Below are positions 1-10,475 of a stretch of 64,000 nucleotides of DNA, piece after piece. The stretch lies in contig OY752140.1 of the NCBI GenBank assembly GCA_963573315.1, forward strand, positions 2,542,001 through 2,606,000, given 5' to 3'. Under the pieces are notes generated by a model. It made no database searches. It saw nothing but the letters and a program-made list of their open reading frames with translations, and had not been told where the DNA came from. The DNA comes from Entomortierella parvispora (taxonomy: Eukaryota > Mortierellomycota > Mortierellomycetes > Mortierellales > Mortierellaceae). Position numbers and translations under genes: made by a program. Every line of letters begins with the position of its first letter. Positions within the stretch are counted from its first letter, which is position 1.

Positions 1-3000
1 TTGGAGATCATGGGCCAGCCCCGAGCGTACAAAGTCTTGAACATTCTAGAGTTCAATTCAAACCGAAAGCGCATGTCCATTATCTTGAGACCCCCAGAGG
101 GAGGCATCGTGCTCGTCTGCAAAGGAGCCGATAGCGTTATTTACGAGCGGCTCGACAAGGCTGAAGAACAGAGCAAGTTGCGGGAAGACACTTTAGTTGA
201 TCTTGAGAGATTCGCCAACGAAGGTAAGGCCACAGACGACTGCTTGATGTGTAGTCACTCTTTCCTACCTTTTACCCTTAGTTATAATTATTAACGTAAA
301 TGCAAATGTTCATTGGCTCTGCAGGTCTCCGTACTCTTTGTCTGGCTTACCGAAAAATCAGCGAAGAAGAGTATGCGGAATGGTCGTTGGATTACGAAGA
401 GGCTTGCAACACGATCCATAACCGCGACGAAAATATCGAGAACGTCTGCGAAGTCATTGAGCACTCCCTTATTCTCTTGGGAGGTACCGCTATTGAGGAT
501 CGTCTGCAAGAAGGTGTGCCCGAGTGCATTGCGCTTCTCTCCCGTGCAGGAATCAAGCTTTGGGTTCTTACTGGAGATAAGACCGAGACGGCTATCAACA
601 TTGGATTCGCTTGCAACCTTTTACAAAGAGACATGATCCTGATCATCATTCAAGCGCAGGACAAGGAGGACACACGAGAACAACTGATGAAGGCTTTAGA
701 CAAGTTTTGGGGAAGAGAGGCAGATAAGGATCCATCGCTTACCAACAAATCTCACGCACTGATTATCGATGGCGAAACACTCAAGTACGGTCTTTCGCCA
801 GCTTTGAGCGGATTATTGCTGGATGTAAGCAAACGATGCAAGTCTGTGATCTGCTGTCGCGTCTCTCCCTTGCAAAAGGCCAAAGTCGTGAGCATGGTTA
901 AAAGAGGACTGGACGTCATGACACTCTCTATCGGAGATGGCGCCAATGATGTTTCTATGATCCAGGAGGCCAACATTGGAGTGGGTATTGCAGGAGAAGA
1001 AGGTCGACAGGCCGTTATGGCGTCTGATTTTGCTATTGCCCAGTTCCGGTTCTTGTCAAAACTACTCCTTGTCCATGGGCGGTGGTCCTACATCCGTATC
1101 TCGGAGATGATTCTGAGCTTCTTCTACAAAAACGTCGTCTGGACCCTGACCATCTTTTGGTTTCAATTCTTCTCAGGGTAAGTTTAAACAACATGCCATA
1201 TATGTTGCTATCGTCCTTGCTCAATTTCTAAGCTGTACTCTATCCTTTCAACAACAGATTCACAGCATTGCTTCTGTTTGACTACACTTTTGTGGTGCTC
1301 TACAACTTGCTCTTCACATCACTGCCAATCATGTTTATGGGCGCGTTCGATCAGGATGTGGATGCCAAGACATCGATGCAGTTCCCTGCTCTTTATCTTC
1401 GTGGAATCAAGCAGAAGCATTTCACTCGTAGCAAGTTCTGGCTCTATGTCCTCGATGGAGTATACCAGTCCGTCATTTGTTTCTTTGTACCCTGGTATCT
1501 CTCCAACGACGCGTACGCCAGCGGCCACAGCACCAACGACTTGGTTGCTCTTGGAACACTGATCTCTGCCTGTTCTGTCGTGGTTGCCAACCTTTATGTG
1601 GGTTTGAACATGTTCCATTGGACAAAGATGATCTTTACAGTAATCTTTGGGTCCATTGTCGTGTTCTTTCTCTACTGCTGGGTCTATGCCAATTTTTTCA
1701 CGATCGAGAACACATTCTATGGAATGGACGAAATTCTGCTGAGCAGCCCTTCCTTCTGGTTTGCCATCTTGCTCTCCGTGATCTTGACCATGTTGCCCCA
1801 CTATGCCTACAAGTTTGCACGCCAGTACATCAAGCCCAATGATATCATCATTGTGCGCGAGCAGCTTTACAGGGAGAAGCACCCGTCAAGGAAAGAGCGT
1901 CGTGCTCGCAAACTTAAAGCCATGGCTCTGAGAGAGCAAGAGTTGAATGGAACCAACTCCAGTTTCCAGGATGCTGGAATCATCAGCACACCAAGTCATG
2001 TCCTGGGAGATGACGATCTTGAAGACGACGATTTGGACCAGATCCCAGTGATTCGAAACTCACCCACGATCCTCTCACCAGAAGACTCTAGCAAGCCTGG
2101 GGACATTCGACAACGCCAGCCCTCTCCCTCACCAATGGCGAGTCTGAACAGAATGGACGAGGCATACCATTTAAAAGGGTCGTCAGAAGCCTCCGCAGGT
2201 TCTGCAACTTCCCTTGGACAACAATTACAGCAATCAGCACCTCCAAGGGAGCTTGTTGGAAGGAGACGTATCATCAGTAACAACAATTCTGCCAATGCCT
2301 CAGGTTCGGGAGACGATGTAGATCTCTATGGTGGCATTCAGATTGCAACCCCAGCGAGAGCCTTTGACAACCGTTACAGCGCTTCGTCCACTTCACTTCC
2401 GATGAATGCTAGCAGTAGCGGCAGCTACCTGCAACCCGGCTCATCTGATCCAACTATGTTAGAGCCCGTTGCGCGCAAGTTTGGCCAAGGTTACCCTACA
2501 ACCTCGTTCTCGTTCAACCAAGAGTTTGTTGATGCCGTGGCAGCTGCAGGGCCCACTTCAGCCAGCGGCACTCCAGAGCGACCTCGCATCAAGCGACAAA
2601 GTACACCCTCGGTTCCCATAGGAGGAGCCAACTTTAGATTCATGGGAGATGATTCACCACCACTTCCGGATGGCACGACCTCTTTGTCAGGAACTGCTGT
2701 GGGTCAAAAGCCTGGTCATACTGGATTCGCTTTTTCAACTGATGACGCCTCCGCGTTTGTGTACTCACATCTGAACCGAATGCACAGCGCCAGCAACGAC
2801 GAAAGAACTTCAATGGCGGCTATAAACAGAGCTCGCAAGCGTGCGTCGCAGATGAATCAAGGTCGAGTAGGAAATGTTGGATCGGGAGGAGCTACAGGAT
2901 CTAGCAGACACGTCGCTGGTCGAAACAGTGTCGATGGCGGTGAATTTGGTTCATCGTCACCTTCAGGACCTGGATTCGATCTACATTCAGGGAAGAACTA

Positions 3001-3508
3001 TCCTGACAATGGTGGATCACCACCGCCAGAGTACCTGTTCTCACTCCCCTCCTCGTCAGATTCGCCTCCTTCAACTTGCGACAGTACTGCTGTAGAATAC
3101 TCGACTATGTCCAATCGACGCGAATCTTTATCGAGGCGCCCTCGAGGACTTTCAAGGTCGATCACTGCCCCGGACATGCCTGTTGCAGAACTGAGCGCCA
3201 TGCTGCTACAGCAGCAAAAAGATATGGAAGTGAGCATGGAGCGACTTTCCAAAGCCCAGGCTTCTGTCCTAGCCGCACAACAACAACAACAGCAGCAGCA
3301 ACAGCGAGCTCGGTTCCAAGGGGCGAGCAACAGTGGTACCTTTGATACCAACCCCGTGGCTGTTCCATCAGAAACGCAAGAACACGTTCCAACGATCTCG
3401 CAGCCATCCTTCCCGACAACCCCCTTGTCATCGTCATTACCCCCAGCAAGGAGGGACCCGTCCTCCACATCTACCGTCACCTCAACGAAACAAGATGACA
3501 TAGAGTAG
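1..3508 (+). CDS. P4-type ATPase phospholipid flippase (Dnf1/Dnf2-like), 5' partial
   Basis: Moves phospholipids from the outer to the inner leaflet of plasma or endosomal membranes. The window opens inside the gene; exons are 1-223, 325-1177 and 1258-3508 (GT-AG introns, phases 1 and 2), giving about 1108 visible residues. Seen: the end of the nucleotide-binding region with EGLRTLCLAYR, LTGDKTETA and the hinge GDGANDVSMI, then GRWSYIR and the membrane half with LLFDYTFVVLYN. The phosphorylated DKTGT lies before the window. The C-terminal part, roughly the last 550 residues, is Ser/Pro/Gly/Gln-rich and looks disordered, with a Gln run encoded near 3279-3305. This tail is much longer than that of yeast Dnf1 (family knowledge). 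Family assignment is secure; the exact Dnf/Drs2 subclass is inferred from the hydrophobic segments and tail. Confidence 0.93.
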
Positions 3509-4252
3509 AATCTTTGAATAAACATAAATGAACATGCATTCACAGTCTGATCTGTCTCCTAAAAATATCACGCGACCCACTGGCATGCACGACAATCGAC
3601 AGGGATACTCTTGGATGAAGGAGCTCGAATTTTGGTCGTGTGCGACATTGTTTTCGTCCTGGCCTTGCTCTCAAATCGCAACGAAAGGAGGAGCAAACAC
3701 CCTGCTGCACCTTCAAAAACGGGTTTTGTCTAGATTTCCATGATCCCTCGGTATGGTTCAGAGAGCCTCTTTTTTGGAAGAGAGAGAGGAAGAGAAAACT
3801 TAACCCTGCTCTCCGATGCGTGTCTTTTCTCGCTTTTGCTTGGTCGAGGACGCAACAGTGACGAATGCTCTCAACGTACGGCGCAGAGGGCAAAAAAAAT
3901 GGACATGGGCCCGTAACTGTCTACCCATCAACAACCCACTCTGAAAGGAGGCGGGTACGATCCTGGAATAGATGGCTGCATTAACTCTCAAGGTCGGCCC
4001 ATTGACTGCTCCAACCCATGCGTGCTTTGTTCTCCGCAGAATTCTGAAGTGTAAAAACGTCAGTATATAAACACACCTTCCCAGGAATTCAACAGTTTTT
4101 CTCCTTTGCACCACCCACCGCCCACTTACACCCCCCTAACTCCCTATATCTCCACCGCCTCCCTGTTAGCCGCTCACCCCCCGGCCACCTTCTCCTGCCT
4201 CCTCTTCTTCCCACTTTTTCACCTCACGGCACGACCCATTCCATCATTATCA
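3509..4252. promoter_or_regulatory. Intergenic region with TATA-like promoter of the CotH gene
   Basis: No gene is supported here. A TATATAA box sits at 4064-4070, about 180 bases before the CotH start codon, followed by a C/T-rich leader (about 4100-4250) typical of fungal promoters and 5' UTRs. The minus-strand open readings at 3540-4114 show no family resemblance. Confidence 0.45.
3517..3522 (+). terminator. AATAAA polyadenylation signal of the flippase gene
   Basis: AATAAA lies 9 bases after the stop codon of the flippase gene. Position and match to the consensus are seen; use in vivo is inferred. Confidence 0.5.
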
Positions 4253-5997
4253 ATGCGCTTCTACGTACTTTCGACCGCTCTCGCCCTTGTAGCGACTAGC
4301 GTCGTTGCAGATGGTACGTGCCAATACACGGGCCTAATTCTTAGCCTCATCTTGATGCAATCATCTCACCTCCTCACCCTTTTCTTTGTCATCATGAAAT
4401 GGCCAATTGGAAACAATCAATAATTGCAGTGACCTACAACGTTGTCGGGTTTCCAGACTCGGATAAAGGCTCGTTCGGAGTGGTGATCAACAAAAAGATG
4501 ACACCCATGACGACCACGAACGCCACCTACCCTCTCTGGTCCGTCACCGTCCCTGGCGCGTCGGGTGGTTCGGGTTGGCGTTATGTCAAGCTGTCCCCCG
4601 AAGGCAAAGAGATCCAACGAGAATCGTTCCTTCGTTCCTTTGTCAACAAGAAATCCAAGGTGACAGAGAACCAGGTGTTCCTGAGATTCAACACAAAGAC
4701 GGCCCTACCTGCTTTGCCTCAGGTCTACCCTAATGTTCAGCCTTTGACCTCCAAGGCGTTTGATGAAACCCAGATGGCGACGATCCATATCACCGCTAAT
4801 GAGGCGGATTTTGCAGACATGGTCGCCAACCCTTTGGATGAGGATCGCAAGGCCGTCAAGTGTGGCTTCCGGTTCGTCAATGCAGACACGATTTACAGTG
4901 CCTCAGAAGTCAAGGTCAAAGTCTCGGGCCATGGCTCGCGCAAGTATCAAAAGTTGTCCCTCCGCGTCAAGTTTGATGAGGATAAGGGAGAGACGTTATT
5001 TAATCGCCCTATCATCAAGCTGCGATCCGAGACTTCGGACCCAACTCTGATCCGTGAGAAGACCTATATCGATATCCTCAACTCGATTGGAGTCAAGGCC
5101 TCAGAGGCTGCCTGGGTCCGTGTCTATGTGAACAATAAGCCCTTTGGTTTCCACTTGATGATGGAGGATATTGAGGAGCCCTTCTTGAGAACGACTATCC
5201 ACAAGGGTCAGACGGTCCCCAAGGACTTGGGATCGCTCTACCAGATGGGCTCTCATTTTGCAGGTGAGGAAGGAACCATGCTCTACTTGGGACCCAACAC
5301 CACCAACTACAACCCCGAGACATACAAGAACAAGATCCGCGGCGACAACACCAAAGCCGAGCCCATGGCTCAACTGATCACGTTCATGAAGGATTTGCAA
5401 GAATATGACCCAACTTTGCCCAATGCCGTCAAGTTCTGGAACACGCGTCTGGACCTCGATGGATTCCTGAAAGCAATGGTCATGGAGTATTTGGCAGGCG
5501 CGTGGGATTCATACTGGTGGAAGGGCAACAACTTTTTCATGTACTACAACCCTGTGAATGCCCGCTGGCAGTTCATCCCCACGGATTTCGATTCCACGTT
5601 CAGTGACGGTGCCCGTGCTGATGTTTTGACGACCTACAAGAAGTTTGCGGCCAGCCGCTTGCGCCGCTCCGGCAAGGACCATCCTTTGATCACAAAGCTG
5701 ATCTACAAGAACAAGGAAATCAACGCGTTGTTCGAGAAGATGTTGTTGACGGTTACTCAAAAGATCTTCAATCCCACGGTTTTGAACCCAAGACTCGATG
5801 CTTATGAGAAGATGATTGTGGACGAGGTCAAGTGGGATTCCACCATTAACCGGTCCAAGAACCCCGGTAAGAAGTCCTCCCCTTTTGAGGATTTCAACAA
5901 GTCCCTGAACGGACCCGTCACGGGGGTGACAATTGGTGTCAAGCCTTGGATCGCTGGTCGCGCCAAGGATGTGCCCCCTCAGATCGGCAAGAAGTAG
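4253..5997 (+). CDS. Secreted CotH-domain protein (CotH kinase-like family)
   Basis: Exons 4253-4313 and 4430-5997 (GT-AG, phase 1) encode 542 residues. The first exon is almost exactly a signal peptide: the first 20 residues start MRFYVLSTALALVATSVVAD, and the intron falls at the cleavage point. The rest is a CotH domain: a charged strand region, LIREKTYIDILNS, GFHLMMEDIEEPF, the W-rich block WDSYWWKGNNFFMYYN and the acidic motif PTDFDSTF, which resembles the metal-binding part of the atypical kinase fold of bacterial CotH. CotH proteins are expanded in Mucoromycota; some are surface proteins of Mucorales. This copy ends in Lys-Lys with no hydrophobic GPI-attachment tail, so it is probably soluble and secreted. 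Substrate unknown. Confidence 0.88.
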
Positions 5998-6523
5998 AAG
6001 TCTTTGCATTCCGCTTCATTAAATTGAGAAGCGACGCGAGAGCAACTGACAGTGTCAGTCGATTTTTCAAAATTTACTTTTTCCCTTTTTTCTTTTAATT
6101 TTCCTACTTCAACTCTCTTCAAACTTGGATAACCTGGAGATCTTGACACGATAATCTGTGTTCTCAATTTTCAGCCTTGTAAGAAGTCTGAGAAGGTCGC
6201 AATCGTGCACAAAAGGTGGTCTAAATCGAGTATCCCCCAAAAAAAGAATTTCTTTAAAAAATAGTGACTATTTTTATTCCAGTCAAAATCGTGTGCTCCA
6301 TTTTATACTTTATTTGACTGATTTACTTTCTGTAGCACTTGAAGAGTGGATTTTAGGGATGGCGAGGTGTGCGGTCGGGAATATCATGCAGCCAAGGGGT
6401 AGTGTTTACCTAACTTGCTTGGAACGGAGACACCTGTCGATGATATCCTCGTCATTCAATGCCTGCTCTCAGTTGTCGCGCTTGGAAGGTTTACGACTTG
6501 ATTTTGTAAATCAGAAACAGCGG
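5998..6523. other. Intergenic AT-rich region with C-terminal remnant on the minus strand
   Basis: After the CotH stop there is AT-rich sequence without a recognisable gene. On the minus strand a reading of about 50 codons enters from the 149-bp repeat at 6524 and ends at a stop at 6456-6458; it contains a Gln/Tyr-rich stretch followed by a heptad-like helix (MQTWMKFLADKMTKVEAAV). It looks protein-coding in composition but I recognise no family and no intact gene. Confidence 0.3.
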
Positions 6524-6821
6524 CCTCCACTTTTGTCATTTTGTCAGCCAAGAACTTCATCCAAGTCTGCATGGTTTGATATTGCTCCTGCGTTCTACTT
6601 TCGTAGTAGGGTTCAGAGGAAGCAGAGATGGGTGATCGCCAATGGGAAACTGGAGCGGAGAACCGACGGTGTCCTCCACTTTTGTCATTTTGTCAGCCAA
6701 GAACTTCATCCAAGTCTGCATGGTTTGATATTGCTCCTGCGTTCTACTTTCGTAGTAGGGTTCAGAGGAAGCAGAGATGGGTGATCGCCAATGGGAAACT
6801 GGAGCGGAGAACCGACGGTGT
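6524..6821. repeat. Perfect tandem duplication, 2 x 149 bp
   Basis: Copy 1 is 6524-6672 and copy 2 is 6673-6821. I compared the two base by base and saw no difference, so the duplication is recent or maintained. The unit begins CCTCCACTTTTGTC and ends GAACCGACGGTGT. Because 149 is not a multiple of three, the duplication shifts the frame of the minus-strand reading that runs through it, which suggests that any gene here is already broken, or that an intron lies in the repeat. Confidence 0.9.
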
Positions 6822-7380
6822 TAGGCTGGGGCGAGAAACCGATGGACTGGGTAGACGGGGAACCAACTGAGGACGTAACAGCAGTAACAATGGAAGATGA
6901 AGAAGCAGAGACTTGGTCCTGAAATGACTGTGAATAAAGATGTTAGATATCCTCTAATCTCTTCCATATGTCACTTTCGAGCCAGCCAAGACAGGATATT
7001 TCATGAAGATAAATACTCCACCATGGTAGAATTAGCTATGGTTGCGGAATATTGGTTGTGGACCTTATACGTTTTTACTAAGCTGAGATGTTGTCGAAGA
7101 ATTCCCTCAATTTTTTTGCAAGGATTTCTGCCCTCTCCGCCTTGGATGTGCCGCTCCAAGACTCGCCTTGTTGACAGATTGGTCCCACAGACACAAGAGT
7201 ATGGTGAGTAGAAGGTAACCTCAATATCACCACCAACAATAATAACGGCAGTTCTAGTCATTGGGGTGAGGGGAAGGAGGGAGGAGGAGATGGTATTGGA
7301 GGGGTAAAGAGCAAAGAAGGTGAAAAGAGAAAATCAAAGAACGCTGTAAAGAAAAAGGAGACCAACAATGTCCATCTCTT
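6822..7380. other. Gene-less AT-rich region
   Basis: I see no supported gene. The first 130 bases continue the minus-strand Ser/Thr/Val-rich reading described for the 149-bp repeat. The remainder is purine-rich on the plus strand near 7260-7360 and leads into the TATA repeats. Confidence 0.4.
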
Positions 7381-7620
7381 GGTATGCTGGGACGCGGTAT
7401 AAAAAAAGGATCAACAATGTCCGTCATAAAAAGGAGACCAACAATTGGTACGCTGGGACGCGGTATAAAAAAAAAGGAGACTAAGTCTAACAATGTCCAA
7501 CGCATGTGATCTTTTGGTACGCTGGGACGCGGGACGCGGTATAAAAAAAAAGGAGACTAAGTCTAACAATGTCCAACGCATGTGGTCTTTTGGTACGCTG
7601 GGACGCGGTATAAAAGGAGA
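7381..7620 (+). repeat. Four spaced copies of a GGTAYGCTGGGACGCGGTATAAAA unit
   Basis: The core GGTACGCTGGGACGCG followed by GTATAAAA occurs at about 7381 (with T for C), 7447, 7516 and 7592, spaced 66, 69 and 76 bases. The third copy contains an extra 7-base GGGACGC. Copies 2 to 4 also share flanking AAGGAGAC, ACAATGTCCAACGCATGTG and CTTTTGG blocks. Each unit carries a TATAAAA, so the array resembles a duplicated core promoter, but no gene with a recognisable product starts just downstream. Confidence 0.85.
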
Positions 7621-7810
7621 CCTTGTTCAAATCATGCAATGCAGAGCTTGACCGCCATTTAGACCCTTCATCGAAGACCTGTTTTAAATATCTTTCATTT
7701 GTTGACCTTCTATTTATGCTTGTTACATCGGCCTTGCTCATTATCCTCTGACACGGGGCCTAGGACTTTTTTTTTTTCCCAAAAAAGAATAATTATAACT
7801 TTATAACTCG

Positions 7811-9100
7811 CTATGCGTCACTGTCAGCATGGATTGCAAAACATGGTTGGCAATAAGCAAGATTGTTGCACACATAAAATGTGCGAATGCGTGGCTTTCT
7901 GATGCTTCCCTTATGGGCTTCCCCAACATACTGTCGCTGGTTGTACCTTTTTGAAGGAGTTCCAACTGTGCCTAGCCGAGGAGGCTTACGCAGAGCCTCG
8001 GGGGAGTAGATACGATGGATGATGGCAGCGGGGACTTCATTCTCTTTTTGGATCATCTGCCTGATTGCATCGCTTGGTATTCTTTTGTCAGCAGAGACGT
8101 GACAATTTCGTGACGATACTTCATGTGACTGGGCCTTGTGCTTGGCTTATCGTGAATTGTAAGCACGGTAGGCGAGGTATGCATTAGATTCTGCAATCGC
8201 TAATGCAAATGCCAATACTCGAACCTGCCAGTTTGGTGAGCGCATAACGTCATGGAGATTCCTTTTGTTGTCACGAACATTGTTATTGACATCGTGGGCA
8301 CCTTTGGCAGTGGAGTATTCCTCGAGAATTTGAATAGGCTTGAACTTTTTGACAACTCGCGTTCCATCAGGAAAATTCTCTGACCGACCGACCTCGGATC
8401 CCTGGATTGTTGTTCCGCCAGTCGAAATCACACATTGAGGTTTTCGTTCCATTTGCGAAACAAGAAGCAGCTTGATGTGTGGTTTGAGAGGTACAGTAGC
8501 TGTTCAGGCAACGAAGAAATAATATCGGCAGGCACACCTCTCGGAAAATATCTCCTCTTCTTCCATCAATGCGACCGCAGACACGGGAGATCCAAAATAC
8601 GAAACAGCATAGACTGTTCGGGGATGACCTATCCACGGCTTTACTAGACGTAGCATGCCTCCGATAACCTTGCCTTCTTCATCGAGCTCTTGAAGTGCAG
8701 CGTTTTTGTCCCGAGCCAGATCAAGTTGAAGGATGATTTGGGTGGCAGAATCGGCCAGTGTCTTGTACTCCTGTCCCACAGGATGCGGCTTTGCAGGTAG
8801 ATTGCGCACGCCTGGCATACCATCATCATATTTCTTGCCCCTCCATTGGTTCATGCTCTCATCGATGGTTAGCCTCCAGCTTGGGGTCACCGTTTCAGAT
8901 AAGTTCTTGTTGTACGCTTCCCAAAACGACTCAATTGGCCAATATAGATTCCCGACTTCATTTTCAGGAGGAGCCCCAAGTCGAAAGGTATGGCCAGCAA
9001 GAATATACTGAAAACGCTTGTGGGACATGTATCGGGAGTAGCCTCGCCGAGAGTTGAATGGGATCGGGTCCGCCCGCGATCCTCTACCACCACGATTGCC
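7811..9100 (-). pseudogene. piggyBac-type transposase (DDE_Tnp_1_7), decayed
   Basis: Reading from 9100 downward the minus strand gives RYMSHKRFQ, DESMNQWRGKKYDDGMP (first catalytic Asp), then RTVYAVSYFGSP, DVNNNVRDN, HDVMR and the C-terminal Cys-containing tail at 7811-8056. These match, in order, the landmarks of piggyBac-like transposases. The copy is broken: a stop at 8504-8506; the expected RGVPADIISSL block is present only in another frame, implying two frameshifts; and a stop at the end of the 8147-8452 segment separates the C-terminal domain, which continues in the same frame. At the usual second catalytic Asp (ADSYF-type motif) there is Val. The N-terminal part is missing: a stop lies just upstream at 9101-9103. 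I could not define terminal repeats or TTAA target sites. Confidence 0.8.
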
Positions 9101-9103
9101 TCA

Positions 9104-9469
9104 GATAGACGCACATGTTCCAGACATCAAGCACTATCGTGCCTTTTTTTTTTTTTTTTTTTAAAGTCTGAGGGGCCGAACTTCCTTGAGTGCGTGGCAA
9201 CGGTGGTTCTGAGGATAGCTTGAAATGGATGGGATTTTGCTTGAAGACCGACAACTTGGGAACGCTGCCACTCATGCGATACATTTTGATGTGCCTGCGT
9301 GGCCAAGCACCTCCATGCAGCAGATTGGATCAAAGAAATACTGACACACTGACACGCACAAAGTACACGAAGAACTGTTCGACTGCAAAGGTGGCTGAGC
9401 TTTGCCGGAAGAAGAGATAATGGAAGTGCTGACCGATAAAAGCGGTTTTTATTTCGTTAAAAAATCGCC
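9104..9469. other. Gene-less stretch upstream of the transposase relic, with a T-run
   Basis: Holds an 18-20 base T homopolymer at about 9144-9163 and no recognisable coding region. A minus-strand open reading at 9127-9333 ends in a poly-Lys run produced by that homopolymer and is probably not real. It also contains the 3' flank of the next gene. Confidence 0.4.
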
Positions 9470-10213
9470 CTAGATCGCTTCTTCGCCTCTGGACTTTTTG
9501 GTGGCGGTCGAAATATCGTCCAGCACCCCACTTCGCTTCTCGGCCGTAGATGAAACCGTCGTTGTCGCCTCCTTTGGCAGCTCCAGACACGCGCCTTCAA
9601 TCTCACCAGGATCGGCTTCCATTACCAAATCGACCTCATCCTTATCTTGGTCCAACTCCTCATCATCCCCGTCATAAATTCCGCCCTTGGGCTTATACTG
9701 ATCCAATGGATCTGAGGAGATCGAAGGATCCACATCCATGGGTGTAGAGGATTCTGAAGCTTCTGATACCTCCACATTCGAATCTGATGAAGCACTGACA
9801 TTTGTGGTAACTGCAGCATCGGTGGTGGTTGATTGCTGCTGCTGCTGTTCTTTTTGTTGACGATTTTGTTGTTGTTGCTCCCTTTGCTGTTGCTTCTTGG
9901 TCTGCCCTTTCTTGCCGTTGTTGGGCTGGCCAGGTACTTTTGTCCGCACTTTGTTCTTTTCGGGAGCATTTTCTCCTGCGGCATCAAGGACACCTTGTTG
10001 GACCAAGATCTCTGTCAAGCCAGTGTTGATAGACTCTTGCAGGGTGGAAAGCGACGAGGCCAAGGCAGCCAGGTACTGGTCTTTTGAGGATCCGGCTGCG
10101 GATGGATCAATCGCGATTGTCTGTGAGAATGATTGTGTGAGTGGCGATGAAGCAGCGGCATCGGATCCGGCGACGGCGGAATAGACTGCAGTGACGGAGG
10201 TGTGGTCGGCCAT
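9470..10213 (-). CDS. Small Gln-rich acidic protein, possibly GON7-like (EKC/KEOPS subunit)
   Basis: Single-exon reading of 247 residues, ATG at 10213, stop at 9470. N-terminal 100 residues: an LTQSFSQTI motif, then a helix YLAALASSLSTLQESINTGL and LTEIL. This pattern (short Ser/Thr-rich start, a helix with Leu spacing, a Glu-rich helix end) resembles fungal GON7, a small disordered subunit of the KEOPS complex that makes tRNA t6A. The rest is Lys/Gln-rich (Gln runs encoded near 9829-9905) and then acidic with a DDEELDQDKDE stretch and a basic end, all of low complexity. The GON7 call rests only on the N-terminal helix and is tentative. The gene is divergent from the glycolipid transfer gene, sharing a 262-base promoter region. 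Confidence 0.6.
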   Translation of the reverse strand: MADHTSVTAVYSAVAGSDAAASSPLTQSFSQTIAIDPSAAGSSKDQYLAALASSLSTLQESINTGLTEILVQQGVLDAAGENAPEKNKVRTKVPGQPNNGKKGQTKKQQQREQQQQNRQQKEQQQQQSTTTDAAVTTNVSASSDSNVEVSEASESSTPMDVDPSISSDPLDQYKPKGGIYDGDDEELDQDKDEVDLVMEADPGEIEGACLELPKEATTTVSSTAEKRSGVLDDISTATKKSRGEEAI

Positions 10214-10475
10214 GGTCGAGGGGGTTGCTGGCTGGCAAAAAGAGAGCAGAGGAAAGAGAATGAATGAATGAAGGGGAAGAAGCGAGTTTTCTATCTCTGT
10301 GTCTCCATAATCTCGAGTGACGTGCAGTGTGCTGTGTGCAGTGTGCAGTGTGGAGCAAGATAGACGCTGATCGCGCTTCGCTCTCTTTTCCTTTCCTTCT
10401 TCTTCTCTCTCTTTCTCATCACTCCATCACCCAATCACCCCAGCCTTTTCTTCTCTCCCGCCTCTACCCTCAGCC
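10214..10475. promoter_or_regulatory. Divergent promoter between the GON7-like gene and GLTP
   Basis: 262 bases between two divergent start codons. The plus-strand side before GLTP is a pyrimidine-rich run (about 10380-10470) of TCTTTTCC/CTTCTTC type, common before fungal starts. A GT-rich repeat (GTGTGCAGTGTGCAGTGTG) lies near 10325-10352. Confidence 0.45.

Noticed and set aside
1319-1882. 187-residue minus-strand open reading opposite the flippase
   Set aside because: It is the shadow of a conserved membrane region, with no promoter or family resemblance.
6158-6870. Plus-strand open readings of 208 and 80 residues through the 149-bp duplication
   Set aside because: They contain the same residues twice because of the repeat and have poor composition; the minus strand looks more protein-like.
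7254-7741. Minus-strand readings with repeated FIPRPSVP-like segments
   Set aside because: They are translations of the TATA-bearing repeats, not evidence of a repeat protein.
9127-9333. Minus-strand reading ending in poly-Lys as N-terminus of the transposase
   Set aside because: It is not in frame with the transposase, ends in a homopolymer artefact and shows no piggyBac N-terminal motifs.
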